From Coix lacryma-jobi var. lacryma-jobi (lineage: Eukaryota > Streptophyta > Magnoliopsida > Poales > Poaceae): 64,000 bases of DNA. The translations under genes were made by a program, and so were the position numbers. The DNA is taken from positions 87,889,845-87,953,844 of the forward strand of contig CM019831.1 in the NCBI GenBank assembly GCA_009763385.1. The letters are read 5' to 3'. Positions 46,866 through 60,639 of the stretch are shown in pieces; the stretch's first letter is position 1, and each line of letters starts with the position of its first letter. Below the pieces are notes generated by a model. That model saw only the letters and a program-made list of their open reading frames with translations. It searched no databases and was not told where the DNA came from.

Positions 46866-48742
46866 ATCTCCCACTTGATGAGTGCATCGTCAACATAGAG
46901 TATCTATAATCAAAGAGAAAAGAAAATAGAAGTAGATAGAAGAAGAAACTCATTCGAGATGTCCAAAAGCCAAGATAAAAGCCGAAGAAGGACAAATCGA
47001 GATAAGCAAAGCTTGGTCCCTAATGACATGGACAACAGTTTGACACAACCAAGCAAAGGATCGGAGCAACAACTCAACAAGAAGCAAAACTCGATCACAC
47101 AAAGTGAAAAGACTTGGTTCCCAAAGACATGGGCAATGGCTCGACGCAACCAAGTCAAGAACCAGCTAGTCCTCAAGAAGAGGCAGAAATGGCTCAACAC
47201 CACTAGCTGAAAGCTCGATACCAACTGAAATTGAAGACGCATAAACCTGTGAAACTGCTAGTCCCTCAAGATAGATGCATAGAGGCTCAACACAACTAGC
47301 AGAAAGCTCCATACCAATTGAAACTCAGGCACACAAAAGAGCAAAGCAGAAATACTCCCCCTCACTAAAAGAACTCCCCCTCAACAAGTGAAGCACAAAG
47401 TTGCAAATTGTTACCATACCTAGAAATTCTCCCCCTTGGGGGCAATTTACAATCAATCAAGATGGGGAAATGGAGCTCAAATAAGCGAAACGGAGCTAGG
47501 CCATGCCTATCGGAGCAAGAAACATGCATATGAGCCTAAAATGCATGTCAGCAGCTTTAGGTATATAGTTGTTAGAGTGAAAGAATGCTCTAAAGAGTGT
47601 TGATTCGACAACTAAGCAACAAGCATAAGTGCTAGCAAAGGCTCAAACTGATCACAGAATACGGAATATGAACAAAGAAGCTTAGTGAGCAGTTTTAAGC
47701 CATTCAGAAAAGGGGTTTCACCATCAAAAATAGCACTGAACATGTATAGACAGGAAATCGAACAAGTGCTAAACATGTATACAAGGTGAACTACCCCTAG
47801 CAAAGTTCAATCATCATGCTATAGAATGAAACATAGACTTGTGTTTTTCAAATTTTATCGGAGATTTGCAGCGGTGATTAACACAAGTTCAGATTTTAGC
47901 ATACGATTGCGAGAGGTTGAAAGCTTGTCATTGCCCGACTTTTCAACCGAGCTAAGCCTATGCATAAGCAATCAAAAGCTTGGAGCATCGGTTTCGGTCT
48001 TACACTACACGACTCAAGTTTAACTCAATGTGCAATGAGAAACTGTCTCGATACCGTGATGTGCTAACAAAGCAATCTCATCTTGATCTTTTCAAATTCA
48101 CTTAGACTTGGTTCAAATTAAGTAGAATATGAACATACCAAGCAAGTGAATGACTCAGAACTAGAGACACAGCAACCTAGCATATATGAAATAGCACAAT
48201 TGACTTCAACACATCCTAAACATGCTAGTTGCCAATCTCAATGGTGAACATGTATCAAGTTTTATGTTCATTGAGCATATTCACCATTCATAAAAGTAGC
48301 CCAGCTCATAACATGTATCAGTGATCAAAAAGAGCCTAAGCTACAAGCATCATCATATAGCATCGAAGCAAAACTATTCAGAGCATAAGTTCATTCTAAA
48401 GATTATAGACATGAAGCTCGAAAATGCAAAGTGCACATGATGAGATGTATGCAAAAGTTAGTCTATAAGAAATAGAGCGGAAAAAACTAGACTAAAAGTA
48501 TCAGAGCAAAAATAAAAACAACCCAAAACAAAAGGGTATCAGAGAGTCAGTCTATGATACAACAAGCAAAGTGCTACCCCCATCTAAAAGGGGAAACACA
48601 CACCAAGCTCTCCTCTCAACCTAGCAAAGGTTGAGAGATCCAAAGGCTTGGTGAAAATATCTGCAAGCTGGTTATGGGTGTCTACATGCCTAAGGTCAAT
48701 GTCGCCTTTCTCGTAGTGATCACGAAGAAAGTGAAAGCGAAC
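46866..48742 (-). other. E3 internal 3' region with the polyprotein C-terminus
   Basis: Noncoding 3' region of the family, then the RNase H C-terminus (48,584-48,742; RFHFLRDHYEKGDIDLRHVD, TKPLD, GELGVCFPF stop). The C-terminal fragment stops upstream at 48,742, where E2 is inserted. PPT-like runs (CTCCCCCT on the plus strand) occur near 47,355, 47,385 and 47,430. Confidence 0.85.
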
Positions 48743-49004
48743 TGAAGGACCGAAGGTGCAACACAAAGGCGACCAGAGGGGGTGAATGGGAGCTTCAAAT
48801 TTATTTCAGAAACTTTTAGCCTCTGTCCCGAGAATCAACCCCAAGAGCAAACCTAAAGCTTGCTAGTGTCCACGACCCTAGATGTAGGGTGGATGCTTCC
48901 AAGAAGCACAACGAGACACTACACAACTCTAGAAACCCAACGCAAAAGCCTGAAACCAAATCGGAAATCGGACGAACGAATGCGGACGAAAACGTGCAAA
49001 TCTG

Positions 49005-49300
49005 CACTGACCGGACTCTAATGAGCGTCCGGTCAGGTTGGATCGGACACGTCTGGTCTGCTCGAGAGTGTTTTCGAAGCTCTCTGTGTTGGACCGGACT
49101 CACAATACGGAGCGTTCGGTCACAACATGCAAAGCGTCCGGTTAGAGGAATCGAACGATGAACAGTGCGAACGTAGAGTCCGGTCATAAAGAGGAGCGTC
49201 CGGTCAACTTTACGCAGAGTGGACAGTGAGGCCTTCAACGACCGGACTCACTGACTAGAGTCCGATCTCTTCGAGTCGTGCGTCCGGTCACCCCGACTGC
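49005..49300 (-). repeat. GTCCGGTC / GACCGGAC array in the E2 leader
   Basis: About ten copies (GACCGGACTC, GCGTCCGGTCA and variants) in the transcribed leader part of the LTR. Same type as E3, although in the hairpin array and LTR start E2 is closer to E1. Confidence 0.82.
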
Positions 49301-50077
49301 GTGCTGTTTGTCCACCGATTTGACTCGATCTCACCCTAAATGAAACCTCTAAGGCTCAAACTTTGTGAGAAGAGTCACAAGGATGATAGTGAGCTACTCC
49401 TAGGAGATCATAGCTCGAACCTATCTCCAAATCGATGAATTGAAGAAGTTCGGGGGAAGAGAATGGAAAATTCGATCCAAAACGAAAACCAATCAGTCTA
49501 CTTGCTCGTGAGGTTTGAGTTGAATTCCTTCGGTGGAAATGATCTCCTCACTTCAAAGAACAAGTTGATTCAAGTGGATTCGAAAACGACGCATCATAGA
49601 GGGAGATTGAGCGATGGGAAAATTGAGACAAAAAGCAAAACACGAAGAACAACTCAAGAACGCGAATCACAATCTCAATTGCCAGCCGAAAATCGTCCCC
49701 ACGAGGAGACAACGGGAATCCGGTCTTGTTTCCGCAAAATCCAAATACACAGAGGTATGATTCACAGTTTGTGCGGATCTCAGTAGCTACAACAGGGATG
49801 TGGGAGAACAGGAAACCCTAAGTGAAAGTAGCAAATGGCTGAGATAGTTTGGAGGGAGGGGTTGCCTCTCCTAATATAGCCTAATACAATTATTCCCCTT
49901 CTACCCCTACTGCTAATGAGAGAGAAGGCTAACCCTAAGGAAATTCCTGTCCAACTCGAAGTGTAGTCGATCCGACGGCCCACGCTCGCACATCCGGTAG
50001 CTTCGCCTTGACGCGACCTCACCCGATGCCGCCACATGCCGCCACTCGCCATTCGTCCTTTTCTGGACCTCCCCCTA

Positions 50078-50295
50078 GTTTTGAGGCTGAAACTGGGAAA
50101 CCAGTCCTTAGGCTAAGTTTTGTGGCCCAAACTCAGAAACCCGCCATCGCCCAGGTTTTGTGGCCCAAACCTGGAAACCGTCCTCAGCCCGAGTTTTGAG
50201 GCCCAAACTCGGAAACCGGCCAGTACCCAGGTTTTGAGGCCCAAACCTGGAAACCATCCACTCGGTGGTTTTTCTGGGGCTCTACCACCAAATCG
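50078..50295 (-). repeat. Hairpin-module array in U3 of the E2 LTR
   Basis: Six modules in the same order as in E1. Stems include CCAGGTTT with AAACCTGG (twice), CCGAGTTT with AAACTCGG, and a terminal GGTGGTT with ACCACC. The loop TGAGGCCC or TGTGGCCC and the tail GAAACC hardly change. One arm is altered in the first and second modules. Confidence 0.85.
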
Positions 50296-51819
50296 ACGCT
50301 GTAGAGGGATGCACCGCCCATGCACCTCGTCCACCCGCAAGTCTTCACTTGTCGTTATCTCAGGCTGTCAGCCACCACAACTGATCCTCATGCCACCGGT
50401 CCGTCAGTCCAAGTCTCACGTCCGCCCTTCACCGCTTCGGGTCCATCGGCACGACACGTCTCTACTTGACCTTCACCTTGCCTTCAATCACCGTCTCTGA
50501 GCTCGACACCTGCACAACACAAGCCAAAGAACATGCGCATCATACCAGTTGACAATCACTCATCATCTCAAGATCCGGCATACACCCATGTATCCACAAT
50601 CTCCCCCTTGATGAGTGCATTGACAACTACCAACACAAATGATATGGAATAGAAGAAAAGAAGGAGAAGGAAGTGAACTCAACCAATCGACCAGAAGCAA
50701 AACAAAGCCAAAAGAAGTCGAATGGAGTGAGCAAGACAACTTGGTTCCCAAAGACATGGGCAACGGCTCGACGCAACCAAGCAAAGCAGAGCTAGCCCTC
50801 AAGAAGAGGAAGAACGAGCTCAACACCGCTAGCGAGAAGTTCAGAGCAAAGAAGTCAAAACTTAAGTAAATCAGCTAGTCCCTCCAGAAAGAGGCAAAGG
50901 CTCAACACAACTAGTTGAAAACCTCTCCAAACCAATTGAAAACTCATCAAGCGAGCAAACTCCCCCTGGACATGAACTCCCCCTTTAAAAGTGCACACAA
51001 CTAGGACATGATTTGTCAAATTTGTCCCCCTTAGTTGAAAATGCACAATCAAGCAAATGCATATGAGTCACAAATGCAGGTTAGCAGCTTCAGGTATATA
51101 GTCAATAGAATGAATAGATGCTTTAAATAGTGCTGATCCGACTACTCAACAACAAGTATAAATGCCAACAAAGGCTCAAACTAATCACAGAGTACGAAAT
51201 ATGAACATAGTGAGCAGTTTTAAGCCATTTAGAAAGGGTTTCACCATCAAAATAGCACCACACATGTATAGACAAGAAGTCAAGCAAATGATAAACATGT
51301 ATGCAAGGTGAACTACCCCTAGAAAAGTTCAATCATCATGCTATAGAAGGAAACATAGACTTGTGTTTTCAAGTTTTATTGGAGTTGCAGCGGTGATTAT
51401 ACACAAGTTCGAATTTTCAGCATGAGATCGCGAGAGGTTGAAAACTTGACATTGCCTAACTTTTCAACCGAGCTAAGCCTATGCATAAGCAATCAGAAGC
51501 TTAAAGCAACAGTTTCGGTCTTACACTACACGACTCAAGTTTAACTCAAAGTGCAATGAGAAATAGTCTCGATACCGTGGTGTGCTGTCAAGCAATCCCA
51601 TCTTGATCTTGTTAATTTACTTAGACTTGGTTCAATTTTAACAGACTATGAACATACCAAGCAAGTGAAAGACTCAAAACTAGAGACATAGCAACCTAGC
51701 ATATAGGAATAGCACAAGTAAATTCAACACATTCTACACATGCTAGTTGCCAATCTCAATGGTGAACAAGTTTCTAATTTTATGTTGAATTAAGCATATT
51801 CACAGTTCCGAAACATAGC

Positions 51820-53391
51820 TGTTGACTCTTGCTAACGTCGTCACTAGGAGTAGACTATGGAATCTATCCCTGGCAATGGCGCTAGAAAGGTTTGCTGGTA
51901 CTTCTTAATGTAAGAAGTATAACTAACTATTCGTATGACTATTGGTAGGTTCCGCAAGCGCATAGAATAAGTCTATTGTAGCACTTCACCCGGGAGTTAC
52001 CGAGTATCGTATTTATTTCCACAGGGAAGCTACTATGGCAGAACTAACACTAGGACCGCTATGAACAACTAGTGATTCTAGCAGGGTTGATCGAAAAGTG
52101 TGAATGGGGGTTGGTTCCTACTATTACTAAAAGAAAAGAAAGAAAGACTAACTACTACTAAATCGGCGGGGTCTGACCGATGAACAGATTAATGTTTTCC
52201 TACACACTTACGATCAAAACTAACTTAGCAATAAAGGTTTTATCTAGTTCTTCGAACCGTACACACCCTCTGGACTATTTACCTTAGACGTGCACAACGA
52301 GGTTTATGATTTAAGAACTAACCCAACTACGTGGTGGAATTCAAGGCTCCCAGGGCTGTCACCACCTGTTTGCTACCACAACTATCCGGGGGGCTAGCCA
52401 CAAACTAAGGTATAACTAGTCTAAGCACTGCGCTTACACTAATATATACTACTCTAATCTTGCGTCCAAAACTAGAGCACTGATTACTCAGCGAAGAACC
52501 CAAACTAGATGCAAACTAAATACTAAGTTATCTATGATTGAAAGCACTCAACAAGAACAAGAAGTAAAGAACTTAAAGTAAATGCTAAAAGTAGAAGAAC
52601 ACTAAGATAAATAGAGAAAGACTTGGAATTATACCAGAGACTTGGAAGATCCTCTATTACAACTCCAGCTCTTCTCTTCTTCACTCTCGCTCTCACTCTA
52701 AGTCTCTCAACTAGAGTGTTCCTTCACCAGAGCTTCGCTTACAAGAGAGTGGGACTAATGAGGTGAGGTCTGAGTACAAATGAGCTCGGGGGGTCCTATT
52801 TATAGCCTAAGGGACCTAGCAGGGTACTTATGGACCTAGGGTTAGGTCAGGGGGGTGAGTGTGGTGGCGGGCGCCAGCCCTAGGTGGCGGCCGCCACCCC
52901 CCTGGCCCTTGGATCCACCGCCTCTTCACCAACGGCATCCAGGAGGTCCTCCAAGTCGGTTTGGGGTCGGTTAGGGTTGTCCAATAACCATCACATGGGC
53001 AATTAGGCCATGATCCATGTGACGCTGCTTCTTAGCCCTTGGATGAACCGACTTAGGTGAGCAACGGCTGCAAATGAATGTGGGGTGCTTCTCCTGAATC
53101 AGTGACGTGGCAGGGGGGAGTTTGGGCTTCTCCCCCCTGGCGGCCGCCAGTTGTGGGTGGCGGGCGCCACCCCACCTTGGCCCAAAGTGAGCCCAGGTGA
53201 GTGTGCTCGCCTCCTAGTGGGTCCTCTTGATCATTTTGCTCAAAAACCCTGCAATTTCCTACATTCAAATAAAACTCAAAGACAAGTGAAAATCGTTAGT
53301 TTATAAAAGGTTTTTGGTTGATTTTAGGTCCTTGTGTTGCATTATATGACCTTGTTGATGCTTAGAATATGACACTTAGTGAGCGTCAACA
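51820..53391 (-). repeat. Solo LTR, unrelated family C (1,572 bp)
   Basis: Starts TGTTGACTC, ends GCGTCAACA, and is flanked by the perfect 5-bp duplication ATAGC. The TATA box CTATAAATAG (on the minus strand, near 52,795) gives the orientation. Plain TG..CA ends and the 5-bp duplication prove an LTR, but there is no internal domain to name the superfamily. Confidence 0.88.
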
Positions 53392-53412
53392 ATAGCTCAG
53401 CTCACAACATGT

Positions 53413-54755
53413 TGTTGGCACAAAATGTGTCACACTGTGCCTCACACACACCAAGCCGGAAAGCGTGGCTTCAATCGGGTGCCCGAACGGTTTGGAATCC
53501 GGAGACGTGCCAGTCGGTTTGACCTGAAAGCCAACAAGGGATAAAACTGTGAGAATTAAACTGGAACATGCCGGGTGAGACCAGACAGTTCCATATTTAC
53601 GGCCCTGAAGCCACTCACGATGACATATAGCTATAGAAGCTATCTGTCAACAAGTTTTAAAGATCATTCGGCTAATTCCAAACATGAACATATGTAAACA
53701 GTTGGTTGCCGAACGCACATACATAAAAAGACACACTTGAACAAGTAAAGATAAATTATAAATTAACGCGTAACCAAGCTCGGCAAATTAGCTGAGTTGG
53801 GGTCCATGGAGAAGGAACATACAAACAAGCACAATTAGACCAATCTAAAACCTGCATCTGCCGCACGATACCTAGTTTTATCAAAGCTTAAGCATGATTG
53901 ACATGTATGAACCCGCAACACGTAACAATCTAGATTAGAAATTAATTCGGCCATCATGGTCATGCGATTATTAGTACACCAAATAAACTTGTAGAGCATG
54001 GCCGAACAAAGTCAATCTAGATTGGGCAAAAGAGTGTTACAAAATTAAATAAATCATGCAACACATGATAACTTAATGAATCTACTAGATCTTGCCAAAT
54101 CCAATAGAGCCGATAACTATCTCGCTCCTGCTAAACGTATCAAGCAAACGCCTGCCGCACGGTATTTACTCATAAGTAAAGCATAAGCAAAGACTTCTTG
54201 ATCATTAACAAAGGTCCACCGCACGACCATTGGAAACGAACAAGACTACTTGCATCACATCTAAATCCACCGCATGATACTAGACATGATAACAAGGTTG
54301 TCGGGACTTACGGAGGTCGACGGATCGATGATTCCTCTCGAAGAACTTGACGACACGACAAAGGACTCGAAGATGGCACGGGGCCGATTTGTATTGATAT
54401 GATTGTGAACCCTTTTTACAATAGCCAAGGGTTTATATTTATACCCTGAACACGATATAAGTCCTAAGAGGATACGACTACAAAATATTAAAGGAAAATA
54501 CAATATTTTTGGTCTTCAACTCCCTTCGGAATCTTCAATGCCTTAATTGTCACAATCTTGTTGCCCAATCGGCTTTTGCTTATGTCATTTCAATGGAAAT
54601 CCCCTTCTTCTCAGAATAGCTGACCGCATAAGCAGTTGCCAAATCCTTGGAAACTTAGCCGACCGCATGGATACTTGCCGAATGCCTTACGCGCCCATCT
54701 CCACACACTGGTCCATCTGTCACCCCCTTATGCGTGCGAAAATCTAGTGTTAACA
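53413..54755 (-). repeat. Solo LTR, unrelated family D (1,343 bp)
   Basis: Starts TGTTGGCAC, ends AGTGTTAACA, and is flanked by the perfect 5-bp duplication CATGT. The TATA-like TATAAATATAAA on the minus strand (near 54,440) sets the orientation. It sits only 21 bp from the family C solo LTR, inside E2. Confidence 0.88.
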
Positions 54756-54963
54756 CATGTATTAGTGATCAAGGAGAGCCTAAGCTACAAGCATCATCTT
54801 ATATCATCAGAGCATACACTAATCATAGCATAGATTTATTCTAAAGATTATAGACATGAAGCTCGAAAAAGTAAAGACGCAAACATGATGAAAAACAAAG
54901 ACTAAACAAGAACAAAACAAAAGAAGTCAGTCTATGATACAATAACTAAAATGTTTCCCCCAA

Positions 54964-57900
54964 CTAAAAGGGGAAACACACACCAAGCTCACCTCTCAAC
55001 CTAGCAAAGGTTGATTGGTCCAAAGGCTTGGTGAAAATATCTGCCAACTGATGATGAGTATCGACATGGCGAAGGTCGATATCACCCTTCTCATAGTGGT
55101 CTCGCAAGAAATGAAAGCGCACATCAATGTGTTTGGTCTTAGAATGAAGCATGAGGTTCTTAGCAACGCTAATCACACTCATGCTATCACAAAGCAATGG
55201 TACTCGAGAAAAACTCAGACCAAAATCACGCAAAGTGGCCATCATCCACAACAACTGGGAACAACAGCTAGCCGCAATAACATATTCAGCCTCTGTGGTA
55301 GATTGGGCGACACTAGACTCTAGAGAAGAACCCAAAAATTGACAAGTCCTAGAAGTGGACTTGCGATCAAGTCGGCAACCAGCAAAATCAACGTCAGAGT
55401 ATCCGCAAAGGGAGAGGGTAGAAGAAGCAGAATACCAAAGCCCGAACTCAGGAGTGAAGCGAAGGTACCTCATAATGCGCTTGACCGCCTGACGGTGAGA
55501 GGTGCGCGGCGACGATTGAAATCGTGCGCAAAGACACACCGCGAACTGAATGTTCGGGCGTGTCACTGTCAGTTACAGCAGCGACCCGATCATACTCCGG
55601 TACTCCTTCTGGTCCACAGCTTCTCCATCCTTGTCCACGTCCAGGGCCGTCATGGTCGACATGGGAGTTGGAAGAGGCTTGGCCTCACCCATATCGAACT
55701 TCTTCAATATGTCCTTGGTGTACTTGCCCTGGTGCACAAACGTCCCTTCTCGGGATTGCTTGATTTGTAACCCGAGGAAAAACGTCAACTCGCCCATCAT
55801 GCTCATCTCAAATTCCCTGCTCATAGTATCTGCAAACTTGGCAACAAAGCATGAGAAGAACCACCGAAAATGATACCATCCACGTAAATCTGAACCAACA
55901 AAGTGTCATTGCCTTGCTTGAGGACAAAAATTGTTTTATCAACACATCCCATTTTAAAACCCTTAGCAAGCAAAAAAGTTTTCAACCTATCATACCAGGC
56001 TCTAGGGGCTTGTTTCAAACCATACAAAGCTTTGTGAAGTTTAAAAACATGGTTTGAAAACTTGGGATTTTCAAAACCGGGGGTTTGTTTCACATACACC
56101 TCTTCTTCTATGTAGCCGTTTAAGAAGGCACTCTTGACATCTATTTGAAAAAGTTTGAAACCCTTGGATGCAGCAAAAGCCAAGAGGATCCTAATTGCCT
56201 CCAAACGAGCTATAGGAGCAAACGTCTCCTCATAGTCTATCCCTCCTTCTGACTATACCCCTGGGCTACAAGTCTGGCCTTGTTTCTCCCAACATGGCCG
56301 TCCTCTCCTTGTTTGTTTTTGAAAACCCATTTTGTACCAATAGGGTGAAACTCAGGAGGAGGTGGAACAAGAACCCAAACCCGATTTATCTCAAAATTTT
56401 CTAACTCCTCATGCATGGCATTGACCCAATCCGGATCAGATAAAGCGTGTCCAACATCTTGGGGTTCAAAATCAGCAACAAATGCAGAATGGGCAAAGTG
56501 AGAAATTTGTTGTGACCTTGACCGAGTGACGCGTTCGTGAATGTTTTCGATCATCTGTTGAGGAGGGTGTTGGCACTGAATGTGTCGTGGTGCCTCCCTT
56601 GCAGAAGTGACCACCCCCTCAATAGTAGCTGGTGCCTCCTCGGGTACAAGTGGTATAGCCCGAGGTGGTGGATCACACGACCCCCATGTAGTGGAAGAAG
56701 ACGGGTCGGGGCCACGAGCAGTCGTGGTCGAAGTCGACCCAATCGGCACAGCAGGTGGAGGAAGTGCTAGATCATCAATCCCTTCTGTACCTTCTTCCTC
56801 ATCATCAAAAAGAGGTTCACCAACCTCGTGATCACCTGCACGCTCAAATCTAGAAGAAGGACAATGCATGGTCTCGTCGAAGGTGACATCGGATGTCTCC
56901 ATGACTCGGTTAGTATCAAGGTTAAGTACACAATATGCACGAGTATGATTACCATAACCCAAAAATACACCGTCAGAGGAGCGAGACTCAAACTTGTCCA
57001 AGTTGCCTTTCTTGAGTATAAAACAGTGGCAACCAAAAACTCTAAAATAACTCACTGTGGGTTGCTTCTCAAATCGTAACTCATAAGAAGTCTTCTTCAA
57101 GAACGCACAGAGAAAAATGCGTTTGGAAATGTAGCATGCAGTGTTAATAGCCTCGACCCAATACCGCCTAGGAGTCCTATGCTCATCGAGCATCGTCTTG
57201 GCCATCTCTACAAGGGTCCGATTTTTCCTCTCTACAACACCATTTTGTGGCGGTGTGTAGGGGGAAGAAAACTGATGCTCTAAACCCAAAGAGTTACAAA
57301 ACTTCTCAAATTCTGATTTCTTAAACTCGGAACCATTATCGCTATGAATAGCTCTCATCGAGTTCTTAGGGAACTCGTTCCGAAGTCGCAAAATCAGATT
57401 GCGAGTAAAAGCAAAAGTCTCAGTTTTCTCAGCTAAAAAGAAAACCCACGAATATCTTGAAAAGTCATCAACAACAACAAGCGCATACTACTTCCCACCA
57501 ACCAAGCTCACCCGAGCCGGACCGACAAGGTCCATGTGTAAAAGCTCTCCAGGACACTTAGTCATAACCTGATTCACTGGATGGTGGGGAGCGGCTACCA
57601 TTTTCCCATGTCTACAAGAATGGCAAACAAGATCCTTCTCCATGCACAACTTGGGCAATCCTCGGATTAAGCCAAGTGAACTAAGCCTTGCCAGCAAGTC
57701 GAAGCTCAGGTGACCTAGTCTCCTATGCCACTTCCAAAGATCAGAGGAGGAAGGTCCAGCCACGAGACAACGAGAAATTCCAAACGACTCCGAGAAATTT
57801 GCACGAAAGACTTTTCCAAAGGGCGAAATCAAACATACAAGATTGCCCTGAGGATCCAAAATACGACTGAGATTCGGCTTAAAACGAATCTCATAGTCAT

Positions 57901-60394
57901 CATCAAAAAGTTGAGAAATAGAAAGAAGGTTAAAATGCAAGTTAGAAACAAGAGCAACATCACGCAACACAAAGTGCTCATTAACTCGCACCGACCCACG
58001 AGACAACACTTTACCTTTGCTATTGTCGCCGAAGGTGATAAATTCCTTTCCGGCAACTAGACTGAGACTGGAGAACCACTTAGCGTTTCCGGTCATATGC
58101 CTTGAGCACCCGGAATCCACCAACCAAATGTTCTCCAATCGCCTTACCTACATCAATAAAAATACATAGGGTGAGCATACGGTCCAACACTGGGGTGAGT
58201 AAAATGGGAAGTATACCAGTGTTGGGCCGACTGCTCAAAAGAACGGTTAGTAGAAAAACCATTCCTAGCACGCCTACGGGGAAAGCGATCACCACGCTGA
58301 GGAAAGCATGGTCCGCTAAGGGAAGAGCGTCCATCGCGATAGTCAAAACGCGGTGGAGGGTAATGCTCAACTACAAAGCCACCACCACGGGGTCCATAGC
58401 CAACAAAAGCAGGCTCCCGCCGAGCACGTCCTCCTTGCGGCCTAGGACCTTGAGGCATTGGACCTCTAGGCCTAGCAACTCTCCTCTGAACCTTTGGCAC
58501 ATGTACATCATGGAAAGGATGGTACATGTCCAAATTGTTCATCTTCTTTACACGACGCTCCTCTCTCTTGCGCCAAAAGCAAAACTCCCTCAAGTGTCCA
58601 TCTCTCCCACAGTGCTCACAATGGCACCTCACCGTTCTCATAGGGGTTGTTGGTACTAGTGTTGGGCCGGCTGCTCAAAAGAATGGTTAGTAGCAAAACC
58701 ATTCCTAGCACGCCTACGGGGAAAGCGATCACCACGTATAGGAAAACGTGGTCCGCTGAGGGAAGAGCGTCCATCGCGATAGTCAAAACGCGATGGGGGG
58801 GGGGGGGGGGTAACGCTTAACAACAAAGCCACTGCCACGGGGTCCGTAGCCTACAAAAGCAGGATCCCGTCGGACACGTCCTTCTTGCGGCCTAAGACCT
58901 CGAGGCATTGGACCTCTAGGCCTAGCACTCCTCCTCTGAACCTTCGGCGCATGTACATTATGGAAAGGATGGTACATGTCTGAGTTATTCATCTCATTTG
59001 CACGACACTCCTCTCTCTTGCGCCGAAAGCAAAACTCCTTCAAGTGTCCATCTCTCCCACAGTGCTCACAGTGCTACCTCACCGCTCTCATAGGGGGTTG
59101 TTGGTACTCACGGTATTGGGTGTGGATCACTTGGTTCTTTTGTGGCATGAGCTCCTCATGGATTGGTGGCATAGTGTCTAGCTTGTTCCTGAGGTGGTTT
59201 GGTTTTGGAGCCCATGTCTGTTTCTTGTGTGGAGCTCATGGAGGTTCCACAAACACTCCATCCTTGGTGTTCGGCTTGAGAGGCTCTTTGGGTGGAATCT
59301 TGGTTAGTTTGGGAGTAGTGGTGGAGTTGGGCTTCTCACTTGGCTTAAGACCACTAAACTCTCCAACCTTCCCAAAAGATGTAGCACTCTCCACACCCTG
59401 AGCAAAGCCAACACCAGGACCTCCAGCAACACGTTTGAATTGGGCAATCATCATCCCAAGCTGCGGCTCACCACTAGACACCCATGAGAGGATGGTCCGA
59501 AGGTATGTGTTTTCTTCCTCGGTTTGCATCTTGTCATGCTTCACATTGGCAATCTCCATCTCCAAACCCTCACACAAGGCACACCTAGACACACAAGTGC
59601 TATCCGAGCTGGCCTTCTCAAGAGACACAATCTTGGCATTCTTGTCTGCCAACTCAGATTGCAAGCCTGCACAACACTTGCACGCACCCAGCAACACAGG
59701 TCTAGCCCTAAGGTCATCCATCTCTCCAACCAAAGCAACATACTTCCCCCTCAAAGTGAGAAGGTCAGTTATGTGCTTGGAGCACATCTCACACTCATCC
59801 TCCTTGGTGACTACAACGGTGGACTTGATAGACTCAAGTTCCTTCACCGCATCCTCCCACTTCTGCCTAAACTCCTTCCTCTTTCTAGCAGCACGCCTAA
59901 GCAGCTTATCTTGACTAAGGAGGGAAGCAGTAAGTTTATTGACCTCAACAGAAAGCTCATCGGGGGTCTGTGATACTTGGGAGGTGTCGCCGTCGTCGTC
60001 ATCGTTCTGAGGGATCTCCTCCAGCTCGCCGTTGACCTCATTGCCGAGGGCCATGGTGCATAAGCCCTCATTGTCGGCGAAGAAATAGAGGCCGTTCAGC
60101 TTGTCCTCGATATTCTCCTTCTTCTCGGACTCATCGTCGCTTGATGCAGCGAAGTCGTCATACGAGTCGTCGACGTCGCTGAGCGTGGCGAAGAAAGCAC
60201 GCTGCTCAGCCTGGGCCTTCTCCAAGTACTTCTGCTTGATGTACTCCTTGTTGAAGCTGCCCCTTCACTTGTGCTTTGCGGGGACGTACTTCTCCTTGCG
60301 CTTGCCGGAGTCATACTTGTGGCCGTGATCCGCCTTGCCGAAAGCTTGCTTGTTCTTCTTCGGGCAATTGGCGATGGAAGTGGTCCGAGCCTCC
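54964..60394 (-). pseudogene. E2: decayed Ty1/copia gag-pol (family A)
   Basis: Same protein order as E1, read on the minus strand. The remnant of the first knuckle is at 60,394, where E4 interrupts it. Next are the coiled-coil Gag (60,225-59,236), a duplicated second-knuckle segment (59,100-58,153) and protease with DSG (from 58,138). Integrase has HMDLVG, RSDNGSEF-type and ERKNRT motifs, RT has YVDG in place of YVDD (near 55,880), and RNase H ends at 54,964. Stops fall at about 60,264, 59,236, 59,090 and 57,488. Frameshifts are near 56,237 and 55,822. It lacks the Gag N-terminus, which should resume beyond E4 outside the window. Not functional. Confidence 0.92.
58215..59100 (-). repeat. Tandem duplication of the second-knuckle region of E2 gag
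   Basis: Two copies of about 440 bp (58,657-59,100 and 58,215-58,650) encode the CEHCGRDGHL knuckle and the following arginine/glycine/proline-rich tail. The join reads GGTACTAGTGTTGG, resembling CCAGTGTTGG at the other end, so short homology may have produced it. The outer copy has a run of about 14 G near 58,796-58,810 and a premature stop just before its knuckle. Confidence 0.88.
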
Positions 60395-60639
60395 TGAAGG
60401 ACCGGATTAGCGACTAGAGGGGGGGTGAATGGGAGCTTCAAATTCAACTCGTGAATTGTATAGCCCTTGTCCCAGAAAGTCACCCCAAAAGCGAAGACTC
60501 GAGACGACCAGAGTGTTCACGACCTACAAGTAGGTGGATACCCTAGGAGATGTCCTAGTGGTACAGCGGAACCCCCGGAGAAACCCCAAAGCCAACTGCC
60601 GAAGACACGGAACAAAACTGAACAAACAGCAGATTCACG

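Larger units (their letters stand above)
48743..50598 (-). repeat. E2 3' LTR (family A, 1,856 bp)
   Basis: Starts TGAAGGACCG on the plus strand and ends TATCCACA before the PPT complement ATCTCCCCCTTGATG. It is closest to the E1 LTR. It cuts the RNase H of E3 at 48,742. The 5 bp before it are CGAAC. The leader array (49,005-49,300) uses the GTCCGGTC motif. The hairpin array is at 50,078-50,295. Confidence 0.88.
50599..54963 (-). other. E2 3' noncoding region, split by two solo LTRs
   Basis: Family A 3' noncoding sequence at 50,599-51,819, 53,392-53,412 and 54,756-54,963. The two gaps are filled by solo LTRs of other families. PPT-like runs occur near 50,960 and 51,025. No coding sequence is supported. 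Confidence 0.82.
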
